Of a stretch of 64,000 nucleotides of DNA, positions 42,695-51,915 are shown in pieces. This DNA comes from Streptomyces sennicomposti (GTDB lineage: Bacteria; Actinomycetota; Actinomycetes; Streptomycetales; Streptomycetaceae). Under the pieces are notes generated by a model. It was not told the origin of the DNA. It worked only from the letters and a program-made list of their open reading frames with translations, and ran no database searches. Each line of letters begins with the position of its first letter. The stretch's first letter is position 1. A program made the translations under genes and the position numbers. The stretch covers positions 62,001 through 126,000 of the forward strand of contig NZ_JAIOAB010000002.1 in the NCBI RefSeq assembly GCF_019890635.1. The letters are read 5' to 3'.

Positions 42695-43699
42695 GTGCCC
42701 GACATCTGGTGGAAAGCCGACCCTCAGGACCTGCACCGCGTTGTCGACCGCGTCTCCAGTGTCTACGTCGAGCGCAGCCACCTGGACCGCGACGAGAACG
42801 CCGTCGTCATCATCAACAAACAGCAGACCGTCCGCGTCCCCGCGGCCATGGTGGCCGTCATGCTGCTCGGTCCCGGCACCCGCGTGACCCACGGAGCCAT
42901 CCGGCTGCTCGCCGACTCAGGCACCACCGTGTGCTGGGTCGGCGAGCAAGGCGTACGCATGTACGCAGCCGGCCTCGGCCCGAGCCGCGGCGCCGGCCTC
43001 CTGCACCGCCAGGCCTGGCTCGTCACCCGGCCCAAGGAACGCCTCACCGTCGCGCGCGCCATGTACGGCATGCGCTTCCCCGGCGAAGACGTCTCCGCGC
43101 TGACCATGCAGCAACTCCGCGGTCGCGAAGGCACCCGGGTCCGCAAGTTCTACCGCGCCCAGGCGGAGCGCACCGGCGTCCCCTGGAACGGCCGCGTCTA
43201 CAAGGCCGGCGATGCCTTCGCCGCAGGCGACGACCTCAACCGCCTCCTGTCCGCCGCCAACGCCGCCCTCTACGGCATCTGCCACGCCGTCATCATCGGG
43301 CTCGGCGCCAGCCCGGGCCTCGGCTTCGTCCACACCGGAAAGGCCACGTCCTTCGTGCTCGACATCGCCGACCTGTACAAGGCCGAGTACACCATCCCGC
43401 TCGCGTTCGACCTCGCCGCACAAGGTCTCACCGAAGAACGCGACGCACGACTGGGCCTCCGCGACCTCGTCGCCCGCGACAAACTGCTCAACCGCATCGT
43501 CACCGACATCAAGAACCTGCTGACCCCACAAGGCACGGACTTCGACGACTCCGAGTCCAACCACCTGTGGGACGAACACCTCGGCACCGTCCCGGGCGGC
43601 ACCAACTACGGCCACGCGGACCTGTCGGCTCACGGAATGACCGACAGCCACATCGCGGTCATCGGCCCCGACATCAACGACACCGACCCCACACCATGA
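42695..43699 (+). CDS. cas1: Cas1e, integrase of CRISPR spacer acquisition
   Basis: A 334-aa metal-dependent integrase that inserts prespacers with Cas2. Active-site residues can be aligned to E. coli Cas1: Glu145 in LRGREGTRVR, His213 in GFVHTGKATS, Asp223 and Asp226 in VLDIADLYKAE. Also present is PWNGRVYKAGD. All catalytic residues are intact, so acquisition should be possible. Start GTG 42695 is 6 nt after casE; its TGA overlaps the cas2 ATG. Confidence 0.96.
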   Translation: MPDIWWKADPQDLHRVVDRVSSVYVERSHLDRDENAVVIINKQQTVRVPAAMVAVMLLGPGTRVTHGAIRLLADSGTTVCWVGEQGVRMYAAGLGPSRGAGLLHRQAWLVTRPKERLTVARAMYGMRFPGEDVSALTMQQLRGREGTRVRKFYRAQAERTGVPWNGRVYKAGDAFAAGDDLNRLLSAANAALYGICHAVIIGLGASPGLGFVHTGKATSFVLDIADLYKAEYTIPLAFDLAAQGLTEERDARLGLRDLVARDKLLNRIVTDIKNLLTPQGTDFDDSESNHLWDEHLGTVPGGTNYGHADLSAHGMTDSHIAVIGPDINDTDPTP

Positions 43700-44004
43700 C
43701 CGTCATCATCCTCGTCGCCGCCCCAGAGGGTCTCCGCGGGCACCTCACCCGGTGGATGGTCGAGGCAAGCGCCGGCGTGTTCGTCGGCAACCCCAGCCGC
43801 CGCATCCGAGACCGACTCTGGGAACTCCTGGCCACCCGCATCGGCGACGGCCAGGCCATCCTCATCGAACCAGCGGCCAACGAACAGGGGTGGGCCGTCC
43901 GCACCGCGGGCCGCGACCGCTGGCAACCGGTCGACTTCGACGGCCTGATCCTCTCGGCCCGCCCCAAAAAACAACCAAACGAAAACAGCCACCCCACCCG
44001 ATAA
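43696..44004 (+). CDS. cas2: Cas2e, partner of Cas1
   Basis: A 102-aa protein that bridges two Cas1 dimers. The type I-E signature is clear: VIILVAAPEGLRGHLTRWMV, EASAGVFVGNPSRRIRDRLW and DGLILSARPKK. The stop at 44004 is 18 nt from the first repeat of array 2, so the leader of that array overlaps the end of cas2. Confidence 0.95.
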   Translation: MTVIILVAAPEGLRGHLTRWMVEASAGVFVGNPSRRIRDRLWELLATRIGDGQAILIEPAANEQGWAVRTAGRDRWQPVDFDGLILSARPKKQPNENSHPTR

Positions 44005-44022
44005 AACCCCAGCCCAACAAGC

Positions 44023-44356
44023 GTCGCCCCCGCGCCCGCGGGGATGCTCCACCCGAGCCCGCGGTGAGGGTGTCTCGGTCCGGGTCGCCCCCGCGCCCGC
44101 GGGGATGCTCCGCCGCCGCCGAGCGCACCCCGGACACCCCGCCCGTCGCCCCCGCGCCCGCGGGGATGCTCCGCGCATCCTCACCTTCCCGCCGCCGCCG
44201 GTGCTGTCGCCCCCGCGCCCGCGGGGATGCTCCTCTGTTGCCTGGGGCAACCAATCGGCCAGGATTGTCGCCCCCGCGCCCGCGGGGATGCTCCGTGCTG
44301 CGGCCCCTCGGTGCTGTCGTAGGCCGGGTCGCCCCCGTGCCCGCGGGGATGCTCCG
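44023..44356 (+). CRISPR. Type I-E CRISPR array 2: 6 repeats, 5 spacers
   Basis: Repeats start at 44023, 44084, 44145, 44206, 44267 and 44328 (period 61 nt). All carry GTCGCCCCC, the leader-proximal version seen in array 1. Repeat 1 ends in A instead of G, repeat 5's preceding copy at 44206 ends in T, and repeat 6 has CCCGTGCCC, marking the trailer. The leader end CCCAGCCCAACAAGC matches array 1. Confidence 0.97.
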
Positions 44357-45008
44357 GTCCGCATCGTCGATACGGGCCCGCAGAGCCCTGAAGTCCTCGT
44401 AGGGCTGCTCGCGCGACTCAGCCCCCGGCGGATGGCTGCCGCCCTGGTCGTCCGGATGTATGAGAAGTCGCGTGAGCTGATCAAGAACTCTTCCACGACG
44501 CGCGACGTGGCAGGCGATGGCGGCGGTGATGCGATGGCCGTGCTCAGACACGCCCTCTCGCTCACTGGCGAACAGTCCCAGGGGGCCGGAACCCACTCCG
44601 ATCGGTGGCGGCGAAGAGCCTCCAGGATGGCCGTCCTGGAGGCTTTCGTGTCTGGCTCCGGCGGAGGCAGGCAGCCCATCGCGGTCCGTCCGGGGAGGCC
44701 GGGAAGGAGCCCGAGTCGTCGACCTGCCCGGCTCCGGCCTTCCCGGGTCGCTCAGGGGGGAGAAACCGACGGGGGTGCCTCTGGTTGCCTCTGAGTGACC
44801 CAGGTCGATCCGGGAGCGAATCAGCGCGATCTCCTCTGACTGCCTCCGATCGCCTCTGCAACCCGTCCTAGCAAGTCAGAGCCGGTTCGCGCCCACAAAG
44901 CCGCAGGTCAAACGGGTGCGTCTGGAGTACGCCGGGTGCTGGCCGTGCGTCGTGGCCGGCCACCCCGGGCACCCCGGCCACTCCGGCCGTCACGGCGGAC
45001 GCGGCCGG
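44357..45008. other. 652-nt region after array 2 without a recognisable gene
   Basis: No ORF here shows a known domain on either strand. It holds a strong hairpin at 44617-44644 and then a G/C-rich stretch up to the end of the minus-strand gene at 45009. It may be a decayed flank of the CRISPR locus. Confidence 0.5.
44617..44644 (+). terminator. Intrinsic terminator-like hairpin downstream of array 2
   Basis: AGCCTCCAGGA and TCCTGGAGGCT form a perfect 11-bp stem with a 6-nt loop, followed by TTCGTG. It is the only strong terminator-like structure downstream of array 2 and could end the cas/array transcript. Confidence 0.6.
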
Positions 45009-45545
45009 TCACGCGTACTGGATGCCCCACAGGTTGTTGTTCCGCTTGACCGGGGCGATGTTGCCGGACTTCTTCCAGAGCTTCACCTTCTTGCAGCCGC
45101 CGCCGAACTTCGGCTCCATGCGGTACTTGGTGACGCTGAAGCCCTTGGCCTCGTGGTACATCATCAGGCGGCCCCGGCTCTTGCCCTTCTTCTTCTGGAC
45201 CGTGGCCGCGTACGTCCAGGTGTCCGACTTCGACCAGGTCTTGCCGACGGAGACGCTGAACGACGCCGACGCCTTGGCGAAGATGGCGCCTGCCTCGGTG
45301 CCGACCGTGGCGGTGCCAGTGGCCGTCCACGAGCCGGTCTTGTTCTTCGCGTAGCTGATGGTCACGCCCGGCTTCGCCCAGTCGCTGTGCACGTTGGTCG
45401 CACGCCAGACGGTCTTCTTGTCGCCGATCGAGTAGATCGGCGACGAGTCGCACGCGGCGCCGGCCGCGGCGGGCGCCGCGGAGACCGCCACCGCTCCGGC
45501 GCTCAGCAGAGCGGTGGAGAGCGCAACGCTCATGACACGCTTCAC
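45009..45545 (-). CDS. Secreted protein of unknown function
   Basis: A 178-aa exported protein with a signal peptide (about 1-32, LSTALLSAGAVAVSAAPAAA) and a basic mature domain rich in Lys, Thr and Ser. It includes ASASFSVSVGKTWSKSDTWT and paired Cys residues (AACDSSPIY and GGGCKKVKL). The pattern of alternating small and aromatic residues suggests a beta-sandwich. I choose GTG 45545, preceded by GGGGG; ATG 45533 is an alternative. I do not recognise the family. Confidence 0.75.
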   Translation of the reverse strand: MKRVMSVALSTALLSAGAVAVSAAPAAAGAACDSSPIYSIGDKKTVWRATNVHSDWAKPGVTISYAKNKTGSWTATGTATVGTEAGAIFAKASASFSVSVGKTWSKSDTWTYAATVQKKKGKSRGRLMMYHEAKGFSVTKYRMEPKFGGGCKKVKLWKKSGNIAPVKRNNNLWGIQYA

Positions 45546-45800
45546 GTGTATCCCCCGGATCAAAGGTTGTCAGGAACACCTGCATTCTGTTGGCCGAATC
45601 GCTTGCCCGGTAAGGGATTTGAGTGACTGTTGAGGTTCAGCCGGCAAGTGGGGACGAGGTCGTCCCTTTGTGTGCGTTCCTGTGCTCCTTACCGCCGTGG
45701 GTCCTCACCCATGAGCCGCGGCGCCGCGGACGGACGAGAGGACCGCCGCCCCGCTGTGTAGGCTGGCCACCAGGCAGGACGCCGACCCCCGGGAGCAGGT

Positions 45801-46949
45801 ATGGACGTGATCGTGGTCGGTCTGGGGGCGATGGGCAGTGCCGCGGTGCACCAACTCGCGCGGCGCGGAGTCGATGTGCTCGGCATCGACCGCCACAGCC
45901 CGCCGCACACCTTCGGTTCCAGCCACGGCGAGACACGGATCACCCGCCGGCTGACGCTGGAGGGCACCGAGTACGCCCCGCTGGCGGTCCGCTCCCACGA
46001 CTGGTGGCGGCGCATCGAGGCGGAGAGCGGTGCGTCGGTGCTCACCGCGTGCGGTGTGCTGAACCTGGCCGACCGGGCCGCCGGCCCAAAGGTGTTCGCC
46101 GTCCACGAGCGGGCGGCGGCCGCCCACGGCATCGACTACGAGCTGCTGGACGCCGCCGCGCTGCGGGACCGGTACCCGCAGTTCCGCGTGGCGGACACCC
46201 GGGTGGGCCTGCTGGAACCCGGCGGCGGCTTCGTCCGTCCCGAGGCGGCGATCAGCGCCCAGCTGGACCTGGCGCAGCGGTACGGCGCGCAACTGCACCG
46301 CGGGGAACGGGTCGTGGCGGTCGAGGCCTCGGCGTCGGCCGTCACCGTCCGGACCGACGCGGCCGCCTACACGGCCGACCAGGTCGTGCTGTGTGCGGGA
46401 GGCTGGCTGGCGGGCCTGCTCGACGATCCCCGCCTCGCCCGGCTCTTCGGCGTCTACCGCCAGGTCCTGCACTGGTTCGCGGTCGAGGGCGCCGGGCAGG
46501 ACTTCTCCCCCGAGCGTTTCCCCACGTTCATCTGGAACGGGGTGAGCCGGGCGGACGACTACTTCTACGGCTTCCCCTCCGTCGACGGCGCGACGGTGAA
46601 GGTGGCCACCGGACAACTCGACCACCGCACCGCCGACCCGGACGTGCTGGACCGGACCGTCACCGCGGACGAGGCGGCCGGCTTCCACCGGGCCATGATC
46701 AGCGGCCGGCTGCCGGGTGTGTCCGCCCGCGCCGCGCGCTCACAGGTGTGCATGTACACCGTGACACCGGACGAGGCGTTCGTCATCGACCGCCTGCCGG
46801 GCCGTGAGCGCGTACTGATCGCCTCCCCCTGCTCCGGCCACGGCTTCAAGCACTCCGCGGCGATCGGTGAGGCGCTCGCCGAACTGGTCACGGACGGCGC
46901 CACCACCCTCGACCTCACCCCCTTCGCGCTCGGCCGCTTCACTCGATAG
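45801..46949 (+). CDS. solA: N-methyl-L-tryptophan/sarcosine oxidase (MTOX/MSOX family)
   Basis: A 382-aa FAD enzyme that oxidises N-methyl amino acids to the free amino acid, formaldehyde and H2O2. The dinucleotide-binding motif is VIVVGLGAMGSAAVHQLARR, and FGSSHGETRITR lines the flavin. The covalent FAD cysteine is in SQVCMYTVTPDEAF, and the end SGHGFKHSAAIGE is typical. A TAGGCT box at about 45758 and GGGAGCAGGT before ATG 45801 fix the start. The preferred N-methyl substrate cannot be told from sequence. Confidence 0.9.
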   Translation: MDVIVVGLGAMGSAAVHQLARRGVDVLGIDRHSPPHTFGSSHGETRITRRLTLEGTEYAPLAVRSHDWWRRIEAESGASVLTACGVLNLADRAAGPKVFAVHERAAAAHGIDYELLDAAALRDRYPQFRVADTRVGLLEPGGGFVRPEAAISAQLDLAQRYGAQLHRGERVVAVEASASAVTVRTDAAAYTADQVVLCAGGWLAGLLDDPRLARLFGVYRQVLHWFAVEGAGQDFSPERFPTFIWNGVSRADDYFYGFPSVDGATVKVATGQLDHRTADPDVLDRTVTADEAAGFHRAMISGRLPGVSARAARSQVCMYTVTPDEAFVIDRLPGRERVLIASPCSGHGFKHSAAIGEALAELVTDGATTLDLTPFALGRFTR

Positions 46950-47071
46950 GCCGGCGGGGCCGGTCATGGCGGGGCCGGCCCGCGCGCTCGCGGCCTTGCC
47001 GGCCGATCCGGTGCGCCGCGAGCGGTGGAAAAGGCGGTGAGCGAAGATCGCGCGAGCGGCAGACTGGCCTC

Positions 47072-47665
47072 ATGACCGCACCGGATCTCAAGGCCGACCT
47101 CCACCACTACCTCCAGTCCGCCCGCGATGCCCTGCTGTGGAAGCTCGAAGGGCTCTCCGAGTACGACGTCCGCCGCCCGCTGACCCCGACCGGCACCAAC
47201 CTTCTGGGCCTGGTCAAACATGTGGCCGGCGTGGAACTCGGCTACCTCGGTGACACCTTCGGACGGCCGTCCGGCGAGCCGCTGCCCTGGCTCGAGGACG
47301 GCGCCGAGCCGAACGCGGACATGTGGGCCACCGCCGACGAGTCACGCGCGTACGTCGTGGAGCTCTACCGCCGGGCATGGGCGCACGCGGACGCGACGAT
47401 CGACGCACTGGCGCCGGACACCATCGGCAAGGTGCCCTGGTGGCCCGACGGCAAGGACGAGGTGACGCTGCATCATGCCGTGGTACGCGTCATCGCCGAC
47501 ACGCACCGGCACGCCGGACACGCCGACATCCTCCGGGAACTCATGGACGGGACCGTCGGGATGAACAAGGACAAGGACAGCATGGCGCCGGGCGACGCGG
47601 CGTGGTGGGAGAGCCATCGCAGCCGACTGGAGGGCGTGGCCCGGGAAGCCGGCCGGGACACGTGA
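47072..47665 (+). CDS. DinB/DUF664 family protein
   Basis: A 197-aa four-helix-bundle protein of the DinB-like superfamily, often thiol-dependent metalloenzymes. Potential metal ligands are His in LVKHVAGVELGYLG and the pair in IADTHRHAGHADILREL. A CAGACT box 9 nt before ATG 47072 suggests a leaderless mRNA. No operon partners. Confidence 0.88.
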   Translation: MTAPDLKADLHHYLQSARDALLWKLEGLSEYDVRRPLTPTGTNLLGLVKHVAGVELGYLGDTFGRPSGEPLPWLEDGAEPNADMWATADESRAYVVELYRRAWAHADATIDALAPDTIGKVPWWPDGKDEVTLHHAVVRVIADTHRHAGHADILRELMDGTVGMNKDKDSMAPGDAAWWESHRSRLEGVAREAGRDT

Positions 47666-47910
47666 CTCCGGGCCGGGACACGGCCCCGGTGACACCCCCC
47701 GGTGCCTCCCCCGGCGGCACCGGCCCGCAGCGGTCCGCCGACAGCGACCCACCGGCCACGGCCGTCCGCACGGTGGCCGCCGCCGGGCGGAGGACGCCGC
47801 TCGCCGACCACCACCGGGGACGAGCAGCGAACGGCGTCCACCGCTGACGGAAAACAGGTTGGCCGAGCGTCACCGAGCTGCCACCATGCAACTGGTCTTC
47901 CTGCGGAGGG

Positions 47911-49020
47911 TTGTTGTTCGTCTTCGTCTGTGCACGGTGCGAGGCCCGGCTGACCGCCCCGCTGTCCCGTGTCTCCCTTCCTCTCCACGCCCGTCAGTGT
48001 TACGGCAACGGAGCCCAGCTCCCTGTGCTCATGGAGTCCGGGACGTTCGCCGTGGACCCGGAACCGTGGGGTCGGCCGTGGCGGATGTGGGACGAGATCG
48101 ATCCGAGGGAGGCGGAGGCCCGCGGCATCTACGCACCGGTGCACGCCCTGTCCGACGGAGTGCCGGGGGCGATCGTCGTCGCGCCCGGCGATGTCCGCGG
48201 AACGCGGCTGATGCCCGACCGGCGTGGCGGCGCCTGCTGTGGCCTGGACGGGGCCGATGGCCCCAACATGGCCTGCCAGGCCTGTGACCTGCCCGTGGCG
48301 GCCAGGATCGACGACTGCTCGCTCTGGCAGGCGGTGCGGCTCAGCCCGGACGCGGTGCACCGCGTCCCCGTCGCGGGCGCCCAGGCCGCGCCGCTCTCGT
48401 GGGCGGAGCTGGTGGCGGAGGGGGAGAGCACGCCCCCGTCCGAGCCGATCGCCACATGGGGAGGCCGGTTGGGGACGAGCCACTACTGGTCGTGGAGTCC
48501 GCGCTGGGAGGCGGCAGCCGGCCATGCCCTCGCCCATCTGCTGGCGGCCTCCGAAGGGCAGCCGGTGCGGGTGCCGGCCGGCCTGACCACGGACGTGTTC
48601 CAGCGGGCGCTCGACGCCCTGCTGCCCGCCGGTCCCCGGAAGCGGCGCGCCGTCCTGGCCGGACCGGGACGGCCCGCCCCCGAGGCGGGGGCCGACATCG
48701 TCCTCGTACCGGTCCATCCGCAGACGGGCCGGACCTGGTCCCCGGCCGGTCCGGCCGCATCGGCCTACCGGGTGCCGCTCCCGCTGGGGATATGGCTGTG
48801 GCTGGTCTCCCCCCGGCCGGGCCTGCCGGTCCCGGCGTCGGGCGGCGTCTCCCCGGACGTCCTCCGCGACGACCCGCTCCCGCCGCGCCCCGATCGCCTG
48901 TTCCGGGCCGACCGGGGAACGTTCCGGCACACCCTGGCCCGGCTGCCGGCCGTGCGCAGCCCGTGGCTGCGCACGATCCACGACAACCTCGCCCACAATG
49001 GATACCCCGGCCTCTCCTAG
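47911..49020 (+). CDS. Conserved hypothetical protein with Cys-rich (zinc-ribbon-like) elements
   Basis: About 369 aa from a TTG at 47911 (or 47914) right after GGAGGG. The spacing is too short to be a normal ribosome site, so the true start is uncertain. Cysteine pairs VCARCEA near the N-terminus and CCGLDGADGPNMACQACDLP at about 108-127 resemble zinc-binding knuckles. The rest is Pro/Ala-rich with aromatic clusters (TSHYWSWSPRWEAAAGHALA). Similar proteins occur in Streptomyces without a known role. No operon partner. Confidence 0.65.
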   Translation: MLFVFVCARCEARLTAPLSRVSLPLHARQCYGNGAQLPVLMESGTFAVDPEPWGRPWRMWDEIDPREAEARGIYAPVHALSDGVPGAIVVAPGDVRGTRLMPDRRGGACCGLDGADGPNMACQACDLPVAARIDDCSLWQAVRLSPDAVHRVPVAGAQAAPLSWAELVAEGESTPPSEPIATWGGRLGTSHYWSWSPRWEAAAGHALAHLLAASEGQPVRVPAGLTTDVFQRALDALLPAGPRKRRAVLAGPGRPAPEAGADIVLVPVHPQTGRTWSPAGPAASAYRVPLPLGIWLWLVSPRPGLPVPASGGVSPDVLRDDPLPPRPDRLFRADRGTFRHTLARLPAVRSPWLRTIHDNLAHNGYPGLS

Positions 49021-49083
49021 CCCTGCGGCGACGTGCTCCCACGAAGCAAGCGACCGGACAGCGATCGACGGGGTACCGGGCCG

Positions 49084-49827
49084 TCACACGGCGCTGTCCG
49101 CACGTTCGTAGACGCTGATGTGGCGCCAACTGGCGGCGTCGTACGGCTCACCCTTCCAGCCGCCCCAGCGTTCGCGCAGCCGGAGTCCGGCGATGCGGGC
49201 CATGAGGTCGAACTCGGGCGGGTGGGCCAGGCGCAGCCTGATGGGGAAGAACCTGATGCCCGCGCCGCTGATGCGGATGTGGTTCAGGTCGAGGACCTGG
49301 GTCAGCGGGTCGTAGCGCCCGGCGTCGAGGTCGACGTGATCGAGGCCGACCTGCTCGGTGTCGAGGTACCGGTGCCCGGGGCGCGAGGGTGCGGTGGGGA
49401 TGCGGCATTCGACGACGAACACGCCGTCCTCGGTGAGGTGGCGCGCGGCGTTCTGGAAGCAGCGGACCTGGTCGTCCTGGGTGAGCAGGTTGCCGATCGT
49501 GTTGAAGACCAGGTAGACCAGCCCGTACCTGCGGCCCGTGGTGACGCGGGACATGTCGCCCATGGTCACGTCGACCTGATCGCCACCCGGCTTCTCGCGC
49601 AACCGGTCGACCATGTCCCGCGACAACTCGATCCCGCCCACCCGTACCCCGGCCCGCAGGAGAGGCAGCGCGATGCGGCCGGTGCCCACCGCGAACTCCA
49701 GAGCGTCCCCTCGCCCGGCGAGCCCGGCCAGGAACTCGACCGTCTCGGCCTCGTCACCGCGGGGATCGTCGTCGTACCGCTGGGACACCTCATAGCCGAA
49801 GCTCGCCCCCGGATCGAACCCCTCCAC
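49084..49827 (-). CDS. Class I SAM-dependent methyltransferase
   Basis: A 247-aa methyltransferase. Motif I is ALEFAVGTGRIALPLLRAG (about 43-61), motif II GGIELSRDMVDRLRE with the acidic SAM-ribose ligand, and motif IV about YGLVYLVFNTIGNLL. ATG 49827 follows AAAGGGGCGT. The acceptor is unknown. It stands alone between divergent and convergent neighbours. Confidence 0.88.
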   Translation of the reverse strand: MEGFDPGASFGYEVSQRYDDDPRGDEAETVEFLAGLAGRGDALEFAVGTGRIALPLLRAGVRVGGIELSRDMVDRLREKPGGDQVDVTMGDMSRVTTGRRYGLVYLVFNTIGNLLTQDDQVRCFQNAARHLTEDGVFVVECRIPTAPSRPGHRYLDTEQVGLDHVDLDAGRYDPLTQVLDLNHIRISGAGIRFFPIRLRLAHPPEFDLMARIAGLRLRERWGGWKGEPYDAASWRHISVYERADSAV

Positions 49828-50076
49828 GTGACGCCCCTTTCATAGTCGGCCCAGTCGTCGGCCCGGCCTGCCGCGGGATCGCGTACGGGCCGCACCATAG
49901 TGCGCAAGTTCCGTACGTAGCCACGCATTTGACGGCCGCTCACCGAGCCCGGAGCGCGAGCGGGGCCGCTCCGGAACTCAGGCCACGTCGATCGCCGGGA
50001 CCTTCCGCCGCCGAGACGATCCACCGCGGGCGGCGCCCATGCGCCGGCACACCCTCGCCGTCACCGGACCACCGCC

Positions 50077-50563
<487 letters not shown>

Positions 50564-50572
<9 letters not shown>

Positions 50573-51232
50573 GCAGCGTCAAGTGGCGGCTCTGGTGGCC
50601 CTGGTGGCCCTGGTGGGGCGCGCAAGCGGGCCGACAAGCGGCAGGCGATCCTGGAAGCGGCCTTCACTGTCTTCGCCCGGCGCGGCTACGCGCAGGCGTG
50701 CGTGCAGGAGATCGCGCAGGAGGCGCGCGTCGCCAAGCCGACCGTCTACAGCCACCTGAACGACAAGGAGACGCTCTTCCGGCACGCCCTGGAGGCGGCG
50801 GCCGACGCCCTGGCGGCCGAGAACCTCGCCGCCGTCGAGCGGCTGCGCGACCTCGCCCCGGACGCCGACCTGCGGGCGGCCCTCACCGGCACCGCCGACC
50901 GGCTGCTGCGGATCTGCGGCAGCGAACGCGGCCGCGCCCTGAAGTGGCTGACCTACGCGCAGGTCGGCACGTTCCCCGACCTGGTCGACGCCGTCCTGGA
51001 ACGCACCGGCCGCCGCCTCGGCACCGCGCTCGCCGACCGGCTGGCCCGCCTCTCCCTCGCCGGCCGGCTGCGCCCGTGCGCCCCCGAGCAGGCGGCCGAG
51101 CACTTCCTCGCCCTGCTCACCGCCCCGTACGAGGCCCGCTCGGCACTGGGCACCCGCCCCCTGCCCGCCACCGCCCTGCACGGTCTGGCGGAGGCGGCGG
51201 TGGACACGTTCCTGCTGGCGTACGCCGCCTGA
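50564..51232 (+). CDS. TetR family transcriptional regulator
   Basis: A 222-aa TetR protein. A Gly/Ser-rich start of about 18 residues precedes the HTH (YAQACVQEIAQEARVAKPTV YSHL at about 42-64) and an AcrR-type C-terminal domain. ATG 50564 lies within its own operator, so the repressor should block its own synthesis. The divergent Dabb protein is the other likely target. Confidence 0.92.
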
Positions 51233-51421
51233 TCCTTCCCCGGCCGCGCCTGGCAGGCTCGTTCGACACGTTTCCAGCGGCACCCCGGGGCGAACACCGG
51301 CGGCCGGCGGCACCGGGCTCTCCCGCTTCCGCGACCGACGCGGCCGGACCCGGCTGCCGGACCCGACTGCCGACCGTGACTGCCGACCCCGACTGTCAGT
51401 GGTGGCTGCCAGGCTGGACGG

Positions 51422-51694
51422 ATGGACCGTGATGACGAGCACCTGCTACGCCGCCGGGTCTACGGCGCCGACCACGACCGGCCGGGCCCGCGGCCCGACC
51501 GGCGCTACGCCGAACTGGTCGGCGGACCGCTGGACGGCCTGCTCCTCGACATCACCGGCTGGAGGCGGGACGAGACCGGCACCAGCGTCGCCCTCCGGAC
51601 CGAGCTGGGACGGTACGGCGCCGGCGGCCGGTCCCTGTACGCCCCGCGCCGCGGCGCCCCGGACCGCTGGGACTGGACCGGCGACGCCCCCTGA
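51422..51694 (+). CDS. Small conserved Streptomyces protein
   Basis: Ninety residues, acidic and soluble, with the conserved-looking centre RYAELVGGPLDGLLLDITGW and the end YAPRRGAPDRWDWTGDAP. Similar short proteins recur in Streptomyces; their function is unknown. A CAGGCT box 12 nt before ATG 51422 fits a leaderless transcript. Confidence 0.7.
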   Translation: MDRDDEHLLRRRVYGADHDRPGPRPDRRYAELVGGPLDGLLLDITGWRRDETGTSVALRTELGRYGAGGRSLYAPRRGAPDRWDWTGDAP

Positions 51695-51757
51695 CCGCTC
51701 CGACCGCCCCGCCCGGCGCGGGCTGTCGATGAGCCGCGTCGGGTCAAGGGCGCTGAT

Positions 51758-51846
51758 CGGCGTCGGGCGACGCGGTGGTCGGCGTCGGGTGACACGCTGT
51801 AGGGCGACACGCTGTCGCGCGGCGCGCTGTCGGCCGGCGCACTGTG
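51758..51846. repeat. Degenerate short direct repeats
   Basis: Units such as GGCGTCGGGTGACACGCTGT and GGCGACACGCTGTCG recur with changes through the 221-nt gap before the serine hydrolase gene. No gene is seen. Confidence 0.45.
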
Positions 51847-51915
51847 GAGAACCCGACCATGGAGCCTCCGGCCGGCCGGATGGTTCGCCGGACGTGCCGT
51901 TCCTAGCGTTGCCTC

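Noticed and set aside
43630..44679. Minus-strand open frame across array 2 and cas2
   Set aside because: It is repeat translation plus the antisense of cas2; no start signal or domain.
44760..44900. Possible tRNA or attachment site
   Set aside because: A short run with GGTTCGCG looked like a T-arm, but no acceptor stem or anticodon arm can be formed.
46950..47050. Terminator after the N-methyl amino acid oxidase
   Set aside because: The GGCCGG runs are mostly direct repeats, and the best stem is only about 6 bp without a U-run.
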